From: Pleodorina starrii
Taxonomy: Eukaryota; Chlorophyta; Chlorophyceae; Chlamydomonadales; Volvocaceae
Assembly (NCBI GenBank): GCA_030267565.1
Contig: BRXU01000028.1
Location: forward strand, 1,079,001-1,143,000
Direction: 5' to 3'
DNA length: 64,000 bases
Shown here piece by piece: positions 1 through 11,700 of this stretch. The position numbers and the translations under genes were made by a program. Under the pieces are notes generated by a model that made no database searches, was not told where the DNA came from, and saw only the letters and a program-made list of their open reading frames with translations. Each line of letters begins with the position of its first letter. Positions within the stretch are counted from its first letter, which is position 1.

Positions 1-658
1 TGAATTAGTGGCCAACGACTTCCACGCCGTTAACTACAAATGTCACAGGAGACAGGATGGTTACCAGGCCACCACCTAGAGAACGGACAACAATTTACAC
101 ATATGTGTGGGTCGAGGCATAAAAAGCTCAACGGAGAATCAGCGAAAGGTCGTTGAGTACGACACGTTTCAAAGTTCAGGCTCACAGGCTGTCGTCCTTC
201 GCTCCTCGCGTCCTCAGAACGGCTGTGCGTGCTCACGACGTGCACGCTTACTTTCATTTGATATGCTCAGCAGAAATTCACTGTCACGGTGAACATTGGC
301 TTCGTATCCGCCGTTTTTTGAGAAAGCGTTACGCACTACGCAGAGCCGTTGACAGCATGTAAGAGGTGTATAACCGCTGCCCAACGCGCCTACGCGCGTC
401 GCACTTAGAGGAGCGTGGTTTCGGGCGTGACGATAATACACGCAAATGGCGGACGCAGCTAATCTTCGGGCATGGCTGCAGGTGAGGCCTCCAGTATGCC
501 AAGGAATAAACTCTAGGCATTCCCACAAATTTTGGCCCTCGTACATTAAACTGCCGGCCCGCTTGTCATACGCGTAATCCGCACGGTGAACCCTGGGACA
601 CTTCAGCCTCCAATACCATTATCCCCACGGCGACCTGTTCCTCGTGCTTTTACCGCAG
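1..658. other. Upstream region, no exon supported
   Basis: Only short, unrelated reading frames are seen here. The stretch just before 659 is pyrimidine-rich and ends in CAG, so it reads as the 3' end of an intron of the SAM-domain gene. The first exon or exons of that gene are either hidden in this stretch or lie left of the window. Confidence 0.4.
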
Positions 659-3617
659 TACCTCCGCATCGACAAATATTTCGACACGTTAAGCGCTGTA
701 GGTCATGACGCGCAATCGCTTGCTCAATTAAACGACGCGGAGCTGGCAGCACTCGGCCTGCCCCTCGGTGAGCGTCCCCCTTGAGCCTCAACTCCAAATC
801 CAGGCTCCCAGCATGTTTGCCCAATCGACTACACTAAACCCGCCGGTCAGATCCATGCTCTCGCGGACTTTCCGTGGGCTCCTTGCAGGCCCGCGCAAGA
901 AGATCCTGCTGAATGCGGGGCTCATCCTGCAGAGCTGCCGCAGCGCAGCCCGAAGCAGCGCTGCCCACGATGAGCGGCTCGGGGGCGGCGGAGGAGCTCC
1001 CGACGCCCGGGAAGCAGCAACCGCAGCCCTAGCCTCCGACCTTCCGGCACCCGGGTCCTCGGTGCCATCACGCAGCAACGCCAGCCCTGAAAACCCACAC
1101 CGGCTGCAGCAGCAGCAGCAGCGCCTGACCACGCCATCTGGAGCGGGCGTGCATGCACACCCACACCCGCCGCAGAAGGTCCTGCAGCCCCGGCCGCAGC
1201 CCCAAGCCCACCTACCGCGCCCACTGCAGCAGCAGCCGCAACCTGACCCACTACAGCTCAAATCGGGTCCTCTCACGGGTGCTTTCTCAGCGTCTCACGC
1301 GCCCCGTGGCAATGTGGGTCAGGAGGCCGTGCCCCTCCCGCAGCGGCCTGAACCCCCGCCGCTGGCACGCCCGCAGCGGCCGAGCCGGCCTCTGACGGAC
1401 AGCAGTCCCTCCCATCACCACCAGTACCAGCGGCATCACCAGGAACAACAGCCGCCGCCTCAGCAGCAGCAGCAGCAACCAGTGGCTGGAACCCGGGGCC
1501 CCTCTGACCCATGGGTCGGTGCTGCGCCGGGTGCAGGCGGCGGGGCCGCAGGGAACCTGCAGAACCCCTCGCCCGCATTTGCCGCGTGCAACCAAAAGCC
1601 CGCCCAACAACAGCAACAGCAACAGCAGCAACTACAAAACCCGTCTTGCGCGGCTGGAGGCCGCTGTGCGCCCGGTGACGGAGAGGCTCGTAGCCGAGCG
1701 TCCTCACCCCTTCCAGTGGACCTCCCAAAGCCGGGGCCGCACGGGATCTTGCCAGCGATCGCACCGGCCGCTCCTTCAAACCCGGTGCCTCCCGGCCCAG
1801 CTGCCGCCGCACCACGCACCGCTGCCGCCGCCGCCGTTGCCGGCACCGCTGAGTCGACCAAGGCCATTCGGATGACGCTGACATCCGCAGCAGCAGCGGA
1901 GCGCCGGGCGCTGGCGCAGCTGTACCCCTACCCCCACCGCCTGCAGCTCCCGTCCCATTGTCCCGGGGCGGCGGGCGCCGGTGATTACCAGGCACTGGGG
2001 GACGCGGCTGCGGCGCCGGCTCCCTGCCGCGGTGTCAACGGCGGCGGGGGACGCGGTGAGGCGGCTGCTGGAGCGCTGCTCTCCACAGGAGCGCTGGGAA
2101 GCGGGCGGTGGCGCGGAGTCCTGAAGCGCTCGCGCTCCTGGGACGGTGGGGCCGATGCCGGCAACCGACCATGTCCGGAAGCTGCCGGGGAGCCGTCCAA
2201 GCGACCAGCCCAATGGCACCAGCCGGCGGCGGGGGCCGGCGGCCGCCCGCAGCTCGCCTCCTGGGCGGACGGACAGGCGCTGTACTCGGCAGCGGCCTCG
2301 GGGCAGCCCGTGGATTGCAGCTTTAGGCCGCTGAGGCGCGCCGCCGCCGCCGCCACGGCGGCGGCCGCCGCCGCCGGCGCGGATGCGGGACCAACCGGCG
2401 TCGCCGTCAATGCGGCGGCAGTGCGCGCGGGCGGCGCACGTGACGCGCGGGAGGACGGGGGAGCTGCGGCGGCGCAGGCGGTTCGGGCATTGCCCGTTCA
2501 GGCGCCTTCAGCTGGCGGTGAGGGTGACTACGGGCCGGAGGGCGGCCGGCGCCTGGGCAGCGACGGGCTCGATGTGGCCACACAGCGATACCACAGCGGC
2601 GCCGCAGGTGCCAGCGCCGAAAGGGCTGGTGGCGGCAACAGCAGCTTTTCGCGTGACCGTGACGACGCCGAGCGGACCGCAGCCCAGCCGCGACCGACGG
2701 CGGCAGCGGCGGCGGCCGCCGCCGCCGCTACGGCACCTGCCGTTGGCGACGGCAGCGGCTCGTCGTTGCTGGACGACCCCCGAAACTACGAAACGTCGGA
2801 GCTTCTGGCGCAGCTGCTGTACGACGGTGACGCGGCGGATGCACCGGGGCTGGGTGACGGTGATGGCGGCTTCGGAGCCGGTGGTGGGGAGAGGCACCCT
2901 GGGGGGGCGGCGCAGTCGCGGGGGGCCGGCGTCGGGGCGGCGCAGCCGCCGGGGTCGGGAGTCCCTGGTGACGGCGGCGGCCGGGCGGGAGGCGCCGCTG
3001 CTCGCGTTGAGGACGGGTCGGGGCATGGCGCAGGGGATGGGGGCGGCGGCGGCGGCGAGCGGGTGCCTCGGGAGCAGCGGCTGGCTCGGCTGCGGGCGCT
3101 GCGGGAGGAGGTGGCGGCGACGGAGCGGCTGCTGGCGACGCTGAGACGCATGGCGGCGGACGAGGAGGCGGCCCTTGCCGCCGACACCGCCGCCGGAGGC
3201 GGTGGCGGCGGCGTCGGGGCCGGGGCGCCAGCCTCGCGCGCCGCTGCGCGGCAGCCGCCGCCGCCGCCCCCGTGGAGCGGCACGCGGCCCGATGCGCACC
3301 CGTCCGCTTCCGCGCATGAGTGCTTCCAGGACCACCCGCGGCAAGCACTGACTGCTCCACAGCAGCAGCAGCAACAGCAGCAGATTCGAGGTCGGGTTGA
3401 GCCGTTCGGGCAGGTGCAGGGGCATGGGGCAGTGTCGGCTTGGGAGTCGCGGGGAGGGTCGGAGGAGGCGGCGGCGGCGGGCGCGGGCGCGGGCCCGCTC
3501 CGGGAGGCGACTCGGGGGCCCTCCCGGGAGCTTTCGCCGGAGCTGGACGAGCTGCCCACGCAGCGCTGGGACTCGGGGATGATGCTGGTGGAGAGGTTGG
3601 ACCTGCTGGGCGAATGA
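659..3617 (+). CDS. SAM-domain protein with long low-complexity tail (5' end missing)
   Basis: I read two exons, 659-767 and 889-3617, with a GT-AG intron 768-888 (donor GTGAGC, acceptor CCTTGCAG). Joining them in phase 1 gives a sterile alpha motif core: YFDTLSAVGHD, then LAQLNDAELAALGL, then LGPRKKILLNAGL. SAM domains mediate protein oligomerisation or RNA binding; nothing here says which. The remaining ~900 residues are Ala/Pro/Gln/Gly-rich and probably disordered. Near the C-terminus there is one charged, coiled-coil-like helix (RLARLRALREEVAATERLL). The frame is also open through the intron, but the SAM core only makes sense when spliced. The first exon or exons are not found, so the N-terminus is incomplete. 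The gene converges on TTI1. No specific function can be assigned. Confidence 0.6.
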
Positions 3618-3712
3618 GTGAGTGAGCGGGTGGGTGAGTGGGTGGGTGGTTAACAATGAGTGGGTGAGTGAGTGGGTGATTAATAATGAGCGGGTGGGTG
3701 AGTGGGTGGCAG
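3612..3712 (+). repeat. GTGA/GTGG-rich simple repeat at the stop codon and 3' UTR
   Basis: Imperfect runs of GAGT, GGGT and GAGC tetramers, broken by two TTAAYAATGAG segments, start at the TGA stop of the SAM-domain gene and run into its likely 3' UTR. This is a simple-sequence tract; no other function is visible. Confidence 0.7.
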
Positions 3713-5710
3713 CAAAGATGAGACCGCAGTGGTCGGTGGAGCGGAGGCGACCCCGGACCCAGCGAGGGAATGGGCGACTGTCAGAGAGAGAGGTAGACCA
3801 CGGCGACGTTCGGGTTACCGGTAGCTCAATGACGAAGGCCATGCGGAAGGGCGATGGGATAGGCGTGTGGCCAACATGGATTTATTTCAACGAAAGCGCG
3901 CGTGCGTGCGCCATGGAGCGCAGCGTCCATTCGCGTCGGTCCTCCTCGTAAATTGTTAGGTACGGTATTACAGCTGGCTCCGGGCGCTCAGAAGGGTACA
4001 GCCAGGGGGCCGTGCTGGTCGACCTTGTCGTGTGGATAGCTGGCGAGGGGGGAGGGGGGGCAATGGCCCAGGAGCAGCGCCGTGCCGAAGAAGAGCTGCG
4101 GAAGCGGGTGCTGCGCCAGTGCATGGAGGGGCGCACGGAGCTCAATGGCTGTACGATGGTCCCCCGCCCCCTACGTCACTTCTGTTCCCTTCGCTGCGGT
4201 ATCATCTTTATTACTCGCGGCGGTAGCAGTCCTGCGCGCGCCGGATGGAGCGCCAGCAGCGCGGCCTGAGCCACCTCGTGGAGCGTGTACCATCTGTATT
4301 AGGTGAATTACTCGCAGCGGTAGCAATCCTGGGTGCAGCGTTGCGTATGCGGTGTGGTGTGGTGTTCTCGGGAGAGGGTATATGCGAGCGAGTGTGCAGG
4401 CTGGCGAGCTGGTGATGAGCGGGGAGCGAGGCGGCGCACGGATGCTTGTGAAACTTTCAAGCGAATTCAACTATGGGACGATGGTAAGCAACGAAGGGAA
4501 AAACCCCAGTCGTACTTTGCGAGAGCTGCGGGAGGGTACGGCGACGCGCAACCCGTCGGGTACGGCAGTACGAAGTCGGCCCGCGTCATGCAGGTGTCTG
4601 CCCTGCTTGGTGCGGGTTTTCGCTTGCAGCGTGTGCTGCAGACGCGCATCTCTTCGCATGGCAACAACACCATCCAAATGACCTTTCAAGTTCCAATCGC
4701 CGCGCGCAGAACAGGGCGCGCACCCGGTGCAGCCGGTGAGTTACGCTGCAGCCGGCAGCAAGGCACCCCTCCAGTAGCTGCCACCAGCTTCGGTCCGCGA
4801 TGATTTTATTGTTTAGTATTTCTATACGGTAGGCCTTAACCACCATTGCAACTTTGCAACGCACGGCAACCGACAAGCCCAGCACGATGCGTGACAAAAC
4901 CCAACCCGCCTCGTCTGGCGTTGCTCAGCCCGGGGTGTGCTTGCATCACAGTCGCCTCGCCCTTTGGGCCTCATCCTCCACAACGATGTGGGTAGTGCTG
5001 CCGGTACTCAACTGTCAAGGAGGTTCCGAAGACGCTGCTGTGCACTACCTGCGAGTCAAGTACCCAGAGGTGGGCCCGCCGCGGAGGCGAAGGGATCGTC
5101 CCCACGCAACGCCCCCACCGCAGCACGTGCAATACACGTGTCCCCAGCCCCCTCCATACACTGCAGTGAGACTCTCGTACGGCAGTGAGACCTCATGCAG
5201 CGCACGAAAGGCAGCACCGCATCCAGTCCCGTCGCATGCTCCATCCACATCCTGCGCATACGGCACCGTACAACTGACTTGAAGCTACCGGTACCCCCTG
5301 CGTAGCTCTTGCCTCACGCGCATACGGCACCCCATTTCAACAGTCTCATCCGCTGCGGCCTCCGTGCGGCCTCCGCTGCGATATTCTGTTCCATTACCCC
5401 GTCACAACCGCCTAAGAGCGCCCGCGAGTGCATACCTCGTACGGTAGCCCCCACTCTCTCCCTCTCCCGAGTAGAGTCCCAAACATGCGGCTTCGAACTG
5501 CCGCCGTCCTCCTGCCGGAGGCCAATCCGCCTGACGCCGGGTTCTCTCCACATCCACACGTCACGCCAAGCGTATCTGCATATGCGCCGCCTCAACACGC
5601 GTCTTCAGTTCTTCACAGCGCACACATACCGGTACACACACGGGGCAGGTTACGGCTAGCAACAAACGCACACGGCACACGGCACCGACGAACCCACAAC
5701 CCGGTTCAGT
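3713..5710. other. Convergent intergenic region, no gene seen
   Basis: This 2-kb stretch separates the 3' ends of two convergent genes, the SAM-domain gene (+) and TTI1 (-), and must hold both 3' UTRs. Reading frames are short and do not resemble known families. TACGGYA-type heptamers recur. I saw no clear TGTAA polyadenylation signal close to either stop codon, so the transcript ends cannot be placed. Confidence 0.5.
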
Positions 5711-8700
5711 TCACGCCCACGACTCCGCCGTCGCAGCGCCGTCCAGCAAGGGCACCTGGGTCGCGTGCCACGGCACCTCCAGCGCCGCCACCGCCCCCAG
5801 CAGCGACTGCGCTCGCGGTCCGCAGTCCGCAGCCACCGCCGACGTGACAGGCCAATGCGTCGGCTGCGACGACGACAATGACGATGGCCGCCCGTGCCTG
5901 CCCGCGCCGGTGCCGGGTAGCGGCGGCAGCAACGACCGAAGGAACGGAAAGGCGGGCCCCGGCGATACCTCTGAGCCTACTGGCACATGGACGAACGGCT
6001 GCTGCTGTTGCTGCTGCGGCGGCGGCGGCTTCTGATGCTGAGAGTGAGGCGGAGGGTGGCCTTTGTCTGCCGTGGACACGTGCGCCCGGCCCGCCGGGGC
6101 GGCGGCCAGCGACGGCGGCATGTTGTACGACGTGTCGTACAGCAGCAGCCACACGCCGTCAGGGTCGAGCGCCGCCACCGCCAGCAGCGCGGCGTGAGCC
6201 GCCTCGAGGAGCGGCGGAGGGTGGCTGGAGCCCAGGAAGGGAAGCGCGGCCTGTCGCGCGGCGTGCAGTGGGAGAATGGGCAGGTGTGCCGTAATGAGCA
6301 GGGTACGGCGCGGTACGGTACGGTGTGGTACGGTATCAAGCCAAGCCTCATGCTGGCTGAGCAGTACTTCTTAATCTCCGCGCGCGCACCCTTGTCCCGC
6401 CCCGAGCCTGAGCTTGAGCCAGCCAGCGTCCCGGCGCCAGCAGCGCCCAACACTTCTCACCTGCACTGCATTGTCTGCGGCCCCTGTACCTTGCACTCGC
6501 CACACGGCACAATCCGCACACACCACCACGCTGCCTCCCAGCTCCTACACAGAGCCACGCAGCGCCGCCTCCGGAGCCTACGGACCGGACGCGCAGGCAC
6601 CGGGCAGACACGCAGCGCCGCCAACGGAACATACGGACCAGACGCGCAGGTAAGGGGCGCCACAACACAGCGCGACGCGACGACACCGCACCGCAGCGCA
6701 CCTGCGCAATGTCCCAGGTCAGCGTGCGCACCGCCACCGCCGCGTCCTTGCAGCGGCACACCGCCTCCAGGCAGCGCAGCGCCGCCACCCGCACGCGGCT
6801 CACGGCGGCCGGCGCCAGCGCCGCCGCCGCGTCCTCACCACCGCTCACCACGATGTCGGCCCCGCCGATCTCTAGGCGCCGCCGCGGCGGCGGCGCGGTG
6901 CGAGCGGCGTCCGTGCCCAGGCTGAGCAGCCCGGGCGTGTGCGCCGACCCGTGGGTCAACAATCGCTGCAGGACGGGCCAGGCCTCCTGTTGGAACCGCC
7001 TCGCCAGGAAGGTGCCCCCTGCGGACAGCGGACACGAAGATGCGGTAAGCTGCCGATACACTCTCGCTTTCTCGGTTGCCGTTCGCTGGCGCACTCTCCT
7101 ACCACTCGGCTATTCAGTCGGCTATTTAGGACATACGGTACTTGCCGACATCGTAACTCGACCAATGGGGTCGTCATATCCAAGTGATGACCCCATTGTT
7201 CGAGGTGTCGGCAAGCGACGCACCCGGTGTGCCCTTACAGCCGACTGGTACCAGCAGCAAAGCGAGCGGGATACGGTAGCAAGAACGCCAGCGCCCGTTC
7301 GATAGCAGAGCAGACAGAGCAACGAAATCGCGGCGACGGCCGGTCGAGGATGGCATCCCCCGCAGCCCCAATGCCCAGGACACAGTCCTGTACACCGCCA
7401 CGTCAGCACTCACCCCCCGCCGCCACCAGCTCCGCCAGCACACCCAAGCCGCGCTCCACCACCGGCGTCCTGTCGTCGCGAAGCGCGGCCATCAGCGGCG
7501 TCCACGCCGCCGCCACCACCGGAAGCACCTTGGGCGTCTCCGGCCGCACCGGCCGCAGCCGCGCCTCCGGCCCGCCGTACTCCTCCAGCACCGCCGCCTC
7601 TGCCTCCACCGCCGGTGTCGCCGCCGCCAGCGCCGCCAGCGCGCCGCGAAGCACCTCCGCCGCGGCGACGGCGGCGCGCAGGTCGCGCGACAGCAGCAGC
7701 GGCGTCGCCGCGTCGGCGGCGGCGCCCGCCACCGTCGCCGCCGCGTGCAGCCTCCTAAACCTCAGCTCCCCGTCCTCCAACTGCCCGGCCGTCAACGTCA
7801 ACACCGGCCGCCGCTGTCCCTCCGCCTCCGCCTCCGCATCGTTGCGCTCCATAAAGTACCGCCGTATTTCCTCGTGTGATACCGGCTCGTCGCCGCCGCC
7901 GCCACCGTCGGCCGCGGCGGCGGCGGCATCCGCCGCCGCCTGCTCCCTGTCGCGCGCCGCCGCCGCCAGGCGGTTCAGCTCAGCCACGGCGCTGCGGGAG
8001 TCTTCTCCGGCGGCGGCTGCCTCGGCGGCGGCACCTGCTGCCAGCTCCCGCAGCACCGCCAGGTAGGAATGGGAGTAGTGGGGCGCCCAGTGGCGGGCCA
8101 GAGGGGAGAGGCCCTACAACGAGGGATTCGAGGGTCGAGGTCCGGCGGCGAGGAATGGAATGGAAACGGGGGGACGTGTATGATGGGGGGGGCCATGCGG
8201 GTCGCTGCACGATAGCAGGGGCACGGGCAAAGGGCTACGGGGAACCCGGGGCCTAGTGGCACACACGCGTGGCTGATGGGGCATCAAGGGGGGCGTCCTT
8301 CTTGTCGTACTCACAACGACCGCGTCGGGAAATTTCCTTCAACGCTCGGATCAGTCATCAAACCCGGGCCGTCATTATTTCGAGATTTTGCGTCCGAGAC
8401 GTGCAACGTCGGTGTTTCCTTACCCAAGCTCCTGCGCACCTCTGCTGCGATCCCCCTGCCTGCCTCCACACCTGCGACCCCCCCCCTCTCCTGCGATCCC
8501 TCACGGATCCTGTAATGACCACATCCCCCACACCTGCAACGTGCGCTGCAGCGGCTCCGCCATCAGCGGCAGCACCTGCGGCGCCACCCCCGCCCTCCGC
8601 AGCAGCGCCGCCAGCAGCTGCGGCGCCCGCGGGTGGCGCTGCAGGTCCCTCAGACGGCCACACAGCGAGTCCACCACGTAGTCCGCATTGGCGCCCAGCA

Positions 8701-11700
8701 GGGAGCTCAGAGAGCCGCCGTAGCCGCAGTGCAAGCAGATCTGGGTGGGGTGGGATGGATGGGGGGCGGGTTGGGCGGGTGGGGTGGTTGGGTAATGAAG
8801 ATGAGACCGCGGCGGCAGTCCGTCCACACCGTTTGCTGGCTTGGTTTCGAAACGCCTGCTTCCTAAACGGCTGGTTGCTGCAGTAACAGTAAGCAGTACC
8901 ACTGTCGAACTTCCACCTACCTCCATTGGTTGCCGTTGGTTACCGGTGGTTGCCGTCGGTTGCTGTTCCTTGCTATGCCCCTGCCACCACTAGTTGCCTC
9001 TACCCCCCACTGCCTACATACAATACCCGCATACGGCTCACCCACGCGCGGCCCACTCACCGACTGAAGCGCTGTGTCGGCCGCCGCTGCCACCGGCGGC
9101 GATGGATCTCCCAGCAGCTCCAGCAGCGGCACCAACACCGCCCGCAGCAGCCGACCCTGCGTCGCGAAGCGGCGCCCCACCGCCCGCGCCGCCGCCCCGA
9201 CCGCCTCCAGCACCACCCGCAGAAGCATCACATTCTCGCCCAGTGCCTGCGCGCTCAGAGGCCTGGCGGCCGCCGCCGCGAGGTCCGAGTGTACGTCGCG
9301 GTCGTACGACAGCGGTACGGCAGCAGCGCCGACGGCGGCGGCGGCGGCCTGGCGGCCGCCGCCGCTACCGTCGTTGCGCGTGGGCAGCTTGACGATCGCG
9401 GGCCGCATGAGCTCTTGTAACAAGCCGAGGAGGATGCTCTCGAGCGCTGGATCGGCGGCGGGGAATGGCGGTGGCGCCTCCGGCGCGCCAGGCGGCGGTG
9501 GTTCTGGAGCCGCGCCCAGCGGCGGCACCCACGGGTTCGACGCGCCGATAATCACCTCCGCCGTCACCGCCACGACCGCCGCCGCCTCGCACTGCCAGCT
9601 GCCCTCCCCTTGCAACCCACCAGAGACCCCTGACGCCGACATCATCGCAGCACCCCCTCCAACGCCGCTGCCGCCGCCACGGCTTTCCCCATCCTCCTCT
9701 CCCTCCTCATAATCAACATCATAATCATCGTCGAGGCCCTGCGACGCCTCCGCCGCCGCCCAGCGGCCCCGCCTCCCAGCCCCCGTAGCGGCGGCCCCAA
9801 CGGAGCCAGCGGCGGCGCCGGCGGATCCCCGAGCCACAGCGCGCCGCAGGTCCGTCGCCAGCTCATCCACCAGCCGCCTCAGGACGGCGCCGCCGCCGGG
9901 TTGCGGCGCCGCCGCCGCCCCGCCGGCGGCAGCCTGCACGTCCGCCGCCCGCGCCAACCTGCCCAGGCTCCTGGCCACCGCCGCCAGCGCGGCATACGAG
10001 CGCTGCGACGCCAGGTGCAGCAACCCCAGCGGCATGCGCGGCAGCTCCGCCGCGGCGGCGGCGCCGCCCGCCAGGGCGGCGGCGGCGGCGACGGCGGCGG
10101 CTGGCGCCGCCGCCGCGCCTGCGGCAGCCGGCGCCGCCACAATGGCCGGTGCGTACGACCCGGCTTCCCCGCGCAGGTGCAGTACAAGCGTGGCAGCGTT
10201 GCGGTCAAAGGCGAAGCAGCGGAAGAGCCCCGTCAGGAGGTCCGTCAGCGCGGCGGGCCGCAGCAGCAGCCACTCCGCCGTCGCCCGCGGACCCGCCACC
10301 AGCAGCGCCGTGGTGAGGCAACGACCCCGCACCACCGCCTCCGCCTCGCCGGCGCGCACCGCCCGCAGCAAGTACATCGACGTCGCACTTTCTGCGATCA
10401 GGCGCTGCAGGCCCGGCAGGGCCGGCGGATGCGGCGCCGCCGCCGGCGGCGGCTCCGCCGCCGCCGCCGCTGGCGCGGCGGCAGCGTCGGCGGCTTCGCC
10501 GCCGGGCGCCTGCGGCGCCGCCGGCGCGCCCTGGTCGCGCCCTCCGGCGGCGTCATCAGATCCGCCGTACATCTCCCGCTCGTCCAGCTCCAGCACGGGC
10601 GGCTCCAGCAGCGCACTGTCCGACATAAGGCCCTGCATGAAGCGCTCGAACTCGTCCTGCAGAGCCGTCAGATCCGCCGTCGCCGCCGCCGTCGCCTCCG
10701 GAGCCGCGTGGCGCGAACCCGCCGCACCAACGCCTCCGCCATCTTCCACCTTCCCGCTCCCGCCCACCTCGCCGCCGCCGCCAGCCACTCCCACCACACC
10801 ACCTGCTGCCTCCGCCGGCGGCGCCCGCCTCGCCACCCACTCCAGCGCCGGCGCCGCCACCTGCCGCCACTCGTCCTGCGCCAGGGTGAACAGCAGCTGC
10901 AGCAGCAGCGGCTGCGACGGCGCCAGCGCGGCGCCGCAGCCGTCCAGCAGCGCCGACACGGCGGCCGCCAGCTCGCACCGAACCGCGGGTCGGTGGTGGG
11001 AGCACAGCGGCGGCAGGACGCGACCCAACAGGGAATTGATGCGGCCGCTCGTCTCCTCCAGCCACTGCCGAGTGCGGTCCACTCGGAGCCGCCGACGCTG
11101 CTGCTGCTGCTGCTGCTGCGGCTGCGGCTGCTGCTGCGGCTGCTGCTGCCTATCCGGCGCCTCCGGCGCCCGCCGCCGCTGCGGCGGAGGTAGTGGTGGC
11201 GGTGGTTGCGCTGGTCGAGGCGAGACTCAGCTGCCTGAGCACCGAAAGCGCGTCTTCGGCCCTCTGGATGGGCGGCAGGGCCTGGAGAGGTTGGCCTGAG
11301 GTGGCGGGAGGGGCAGCGCCGCCGCCGACAAAGGCGTCGGGGCCAAGGATAGCTGCCGTATTCTCGTCCGACAGTACGGTGGTGACGGCGGTGCTGAGGC
11401 AGCTCAGCGCCTGGACGGTGGCGGTGGCGCCGGGTGGGGCGCTGGGCCCGCTAGCCGCGGCGGCGGTCCCTGGAATGAAGTGGGGTGGAGGGACGCAGAG
11501 TGGCGTGGGGTTGGGAGGTGGGTTGCGGGGGGCAGGGAGGGAGGGTAGGTGGACAGAGACGGCATTAACGGTGTGCAGTGGTGTCCTTGGGGGCGGAATA
11601 GAGGGTGGTTTTGTACGGGTGAGGGCGGCGACGCGAAGGACGCCCTCCCAACAGGAAAGGAGTGCGACGCAACGGGTCGTTTGGTCAAGACCAAGGGGAG

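Noticed and set aside
768..888. GTG-initiated start for the SAM-domain gene at 768
   Set aside because: The GTG is part of a GTGAGC splice donor. Splicing 768-888 out completes the SAM domain, whereas translating it inserts unrelated residues.
2508..3842. Long minus-strand open frames opposite the SAM-domain exon, and similar long antisense frames opposite the other GC-rich exons
   Set aside because: They are mirror images of GC-rich, Ala/Pro/Gly-coding exons and have no domain or splice context of their own.
8926..11299. Plus-strand frames of 420-430 codons over TTI1
   Set aside because: TTI1 on the minus strand matches its family along this stretch; the plus-strand translations are Arg/Pro-rich shadows.
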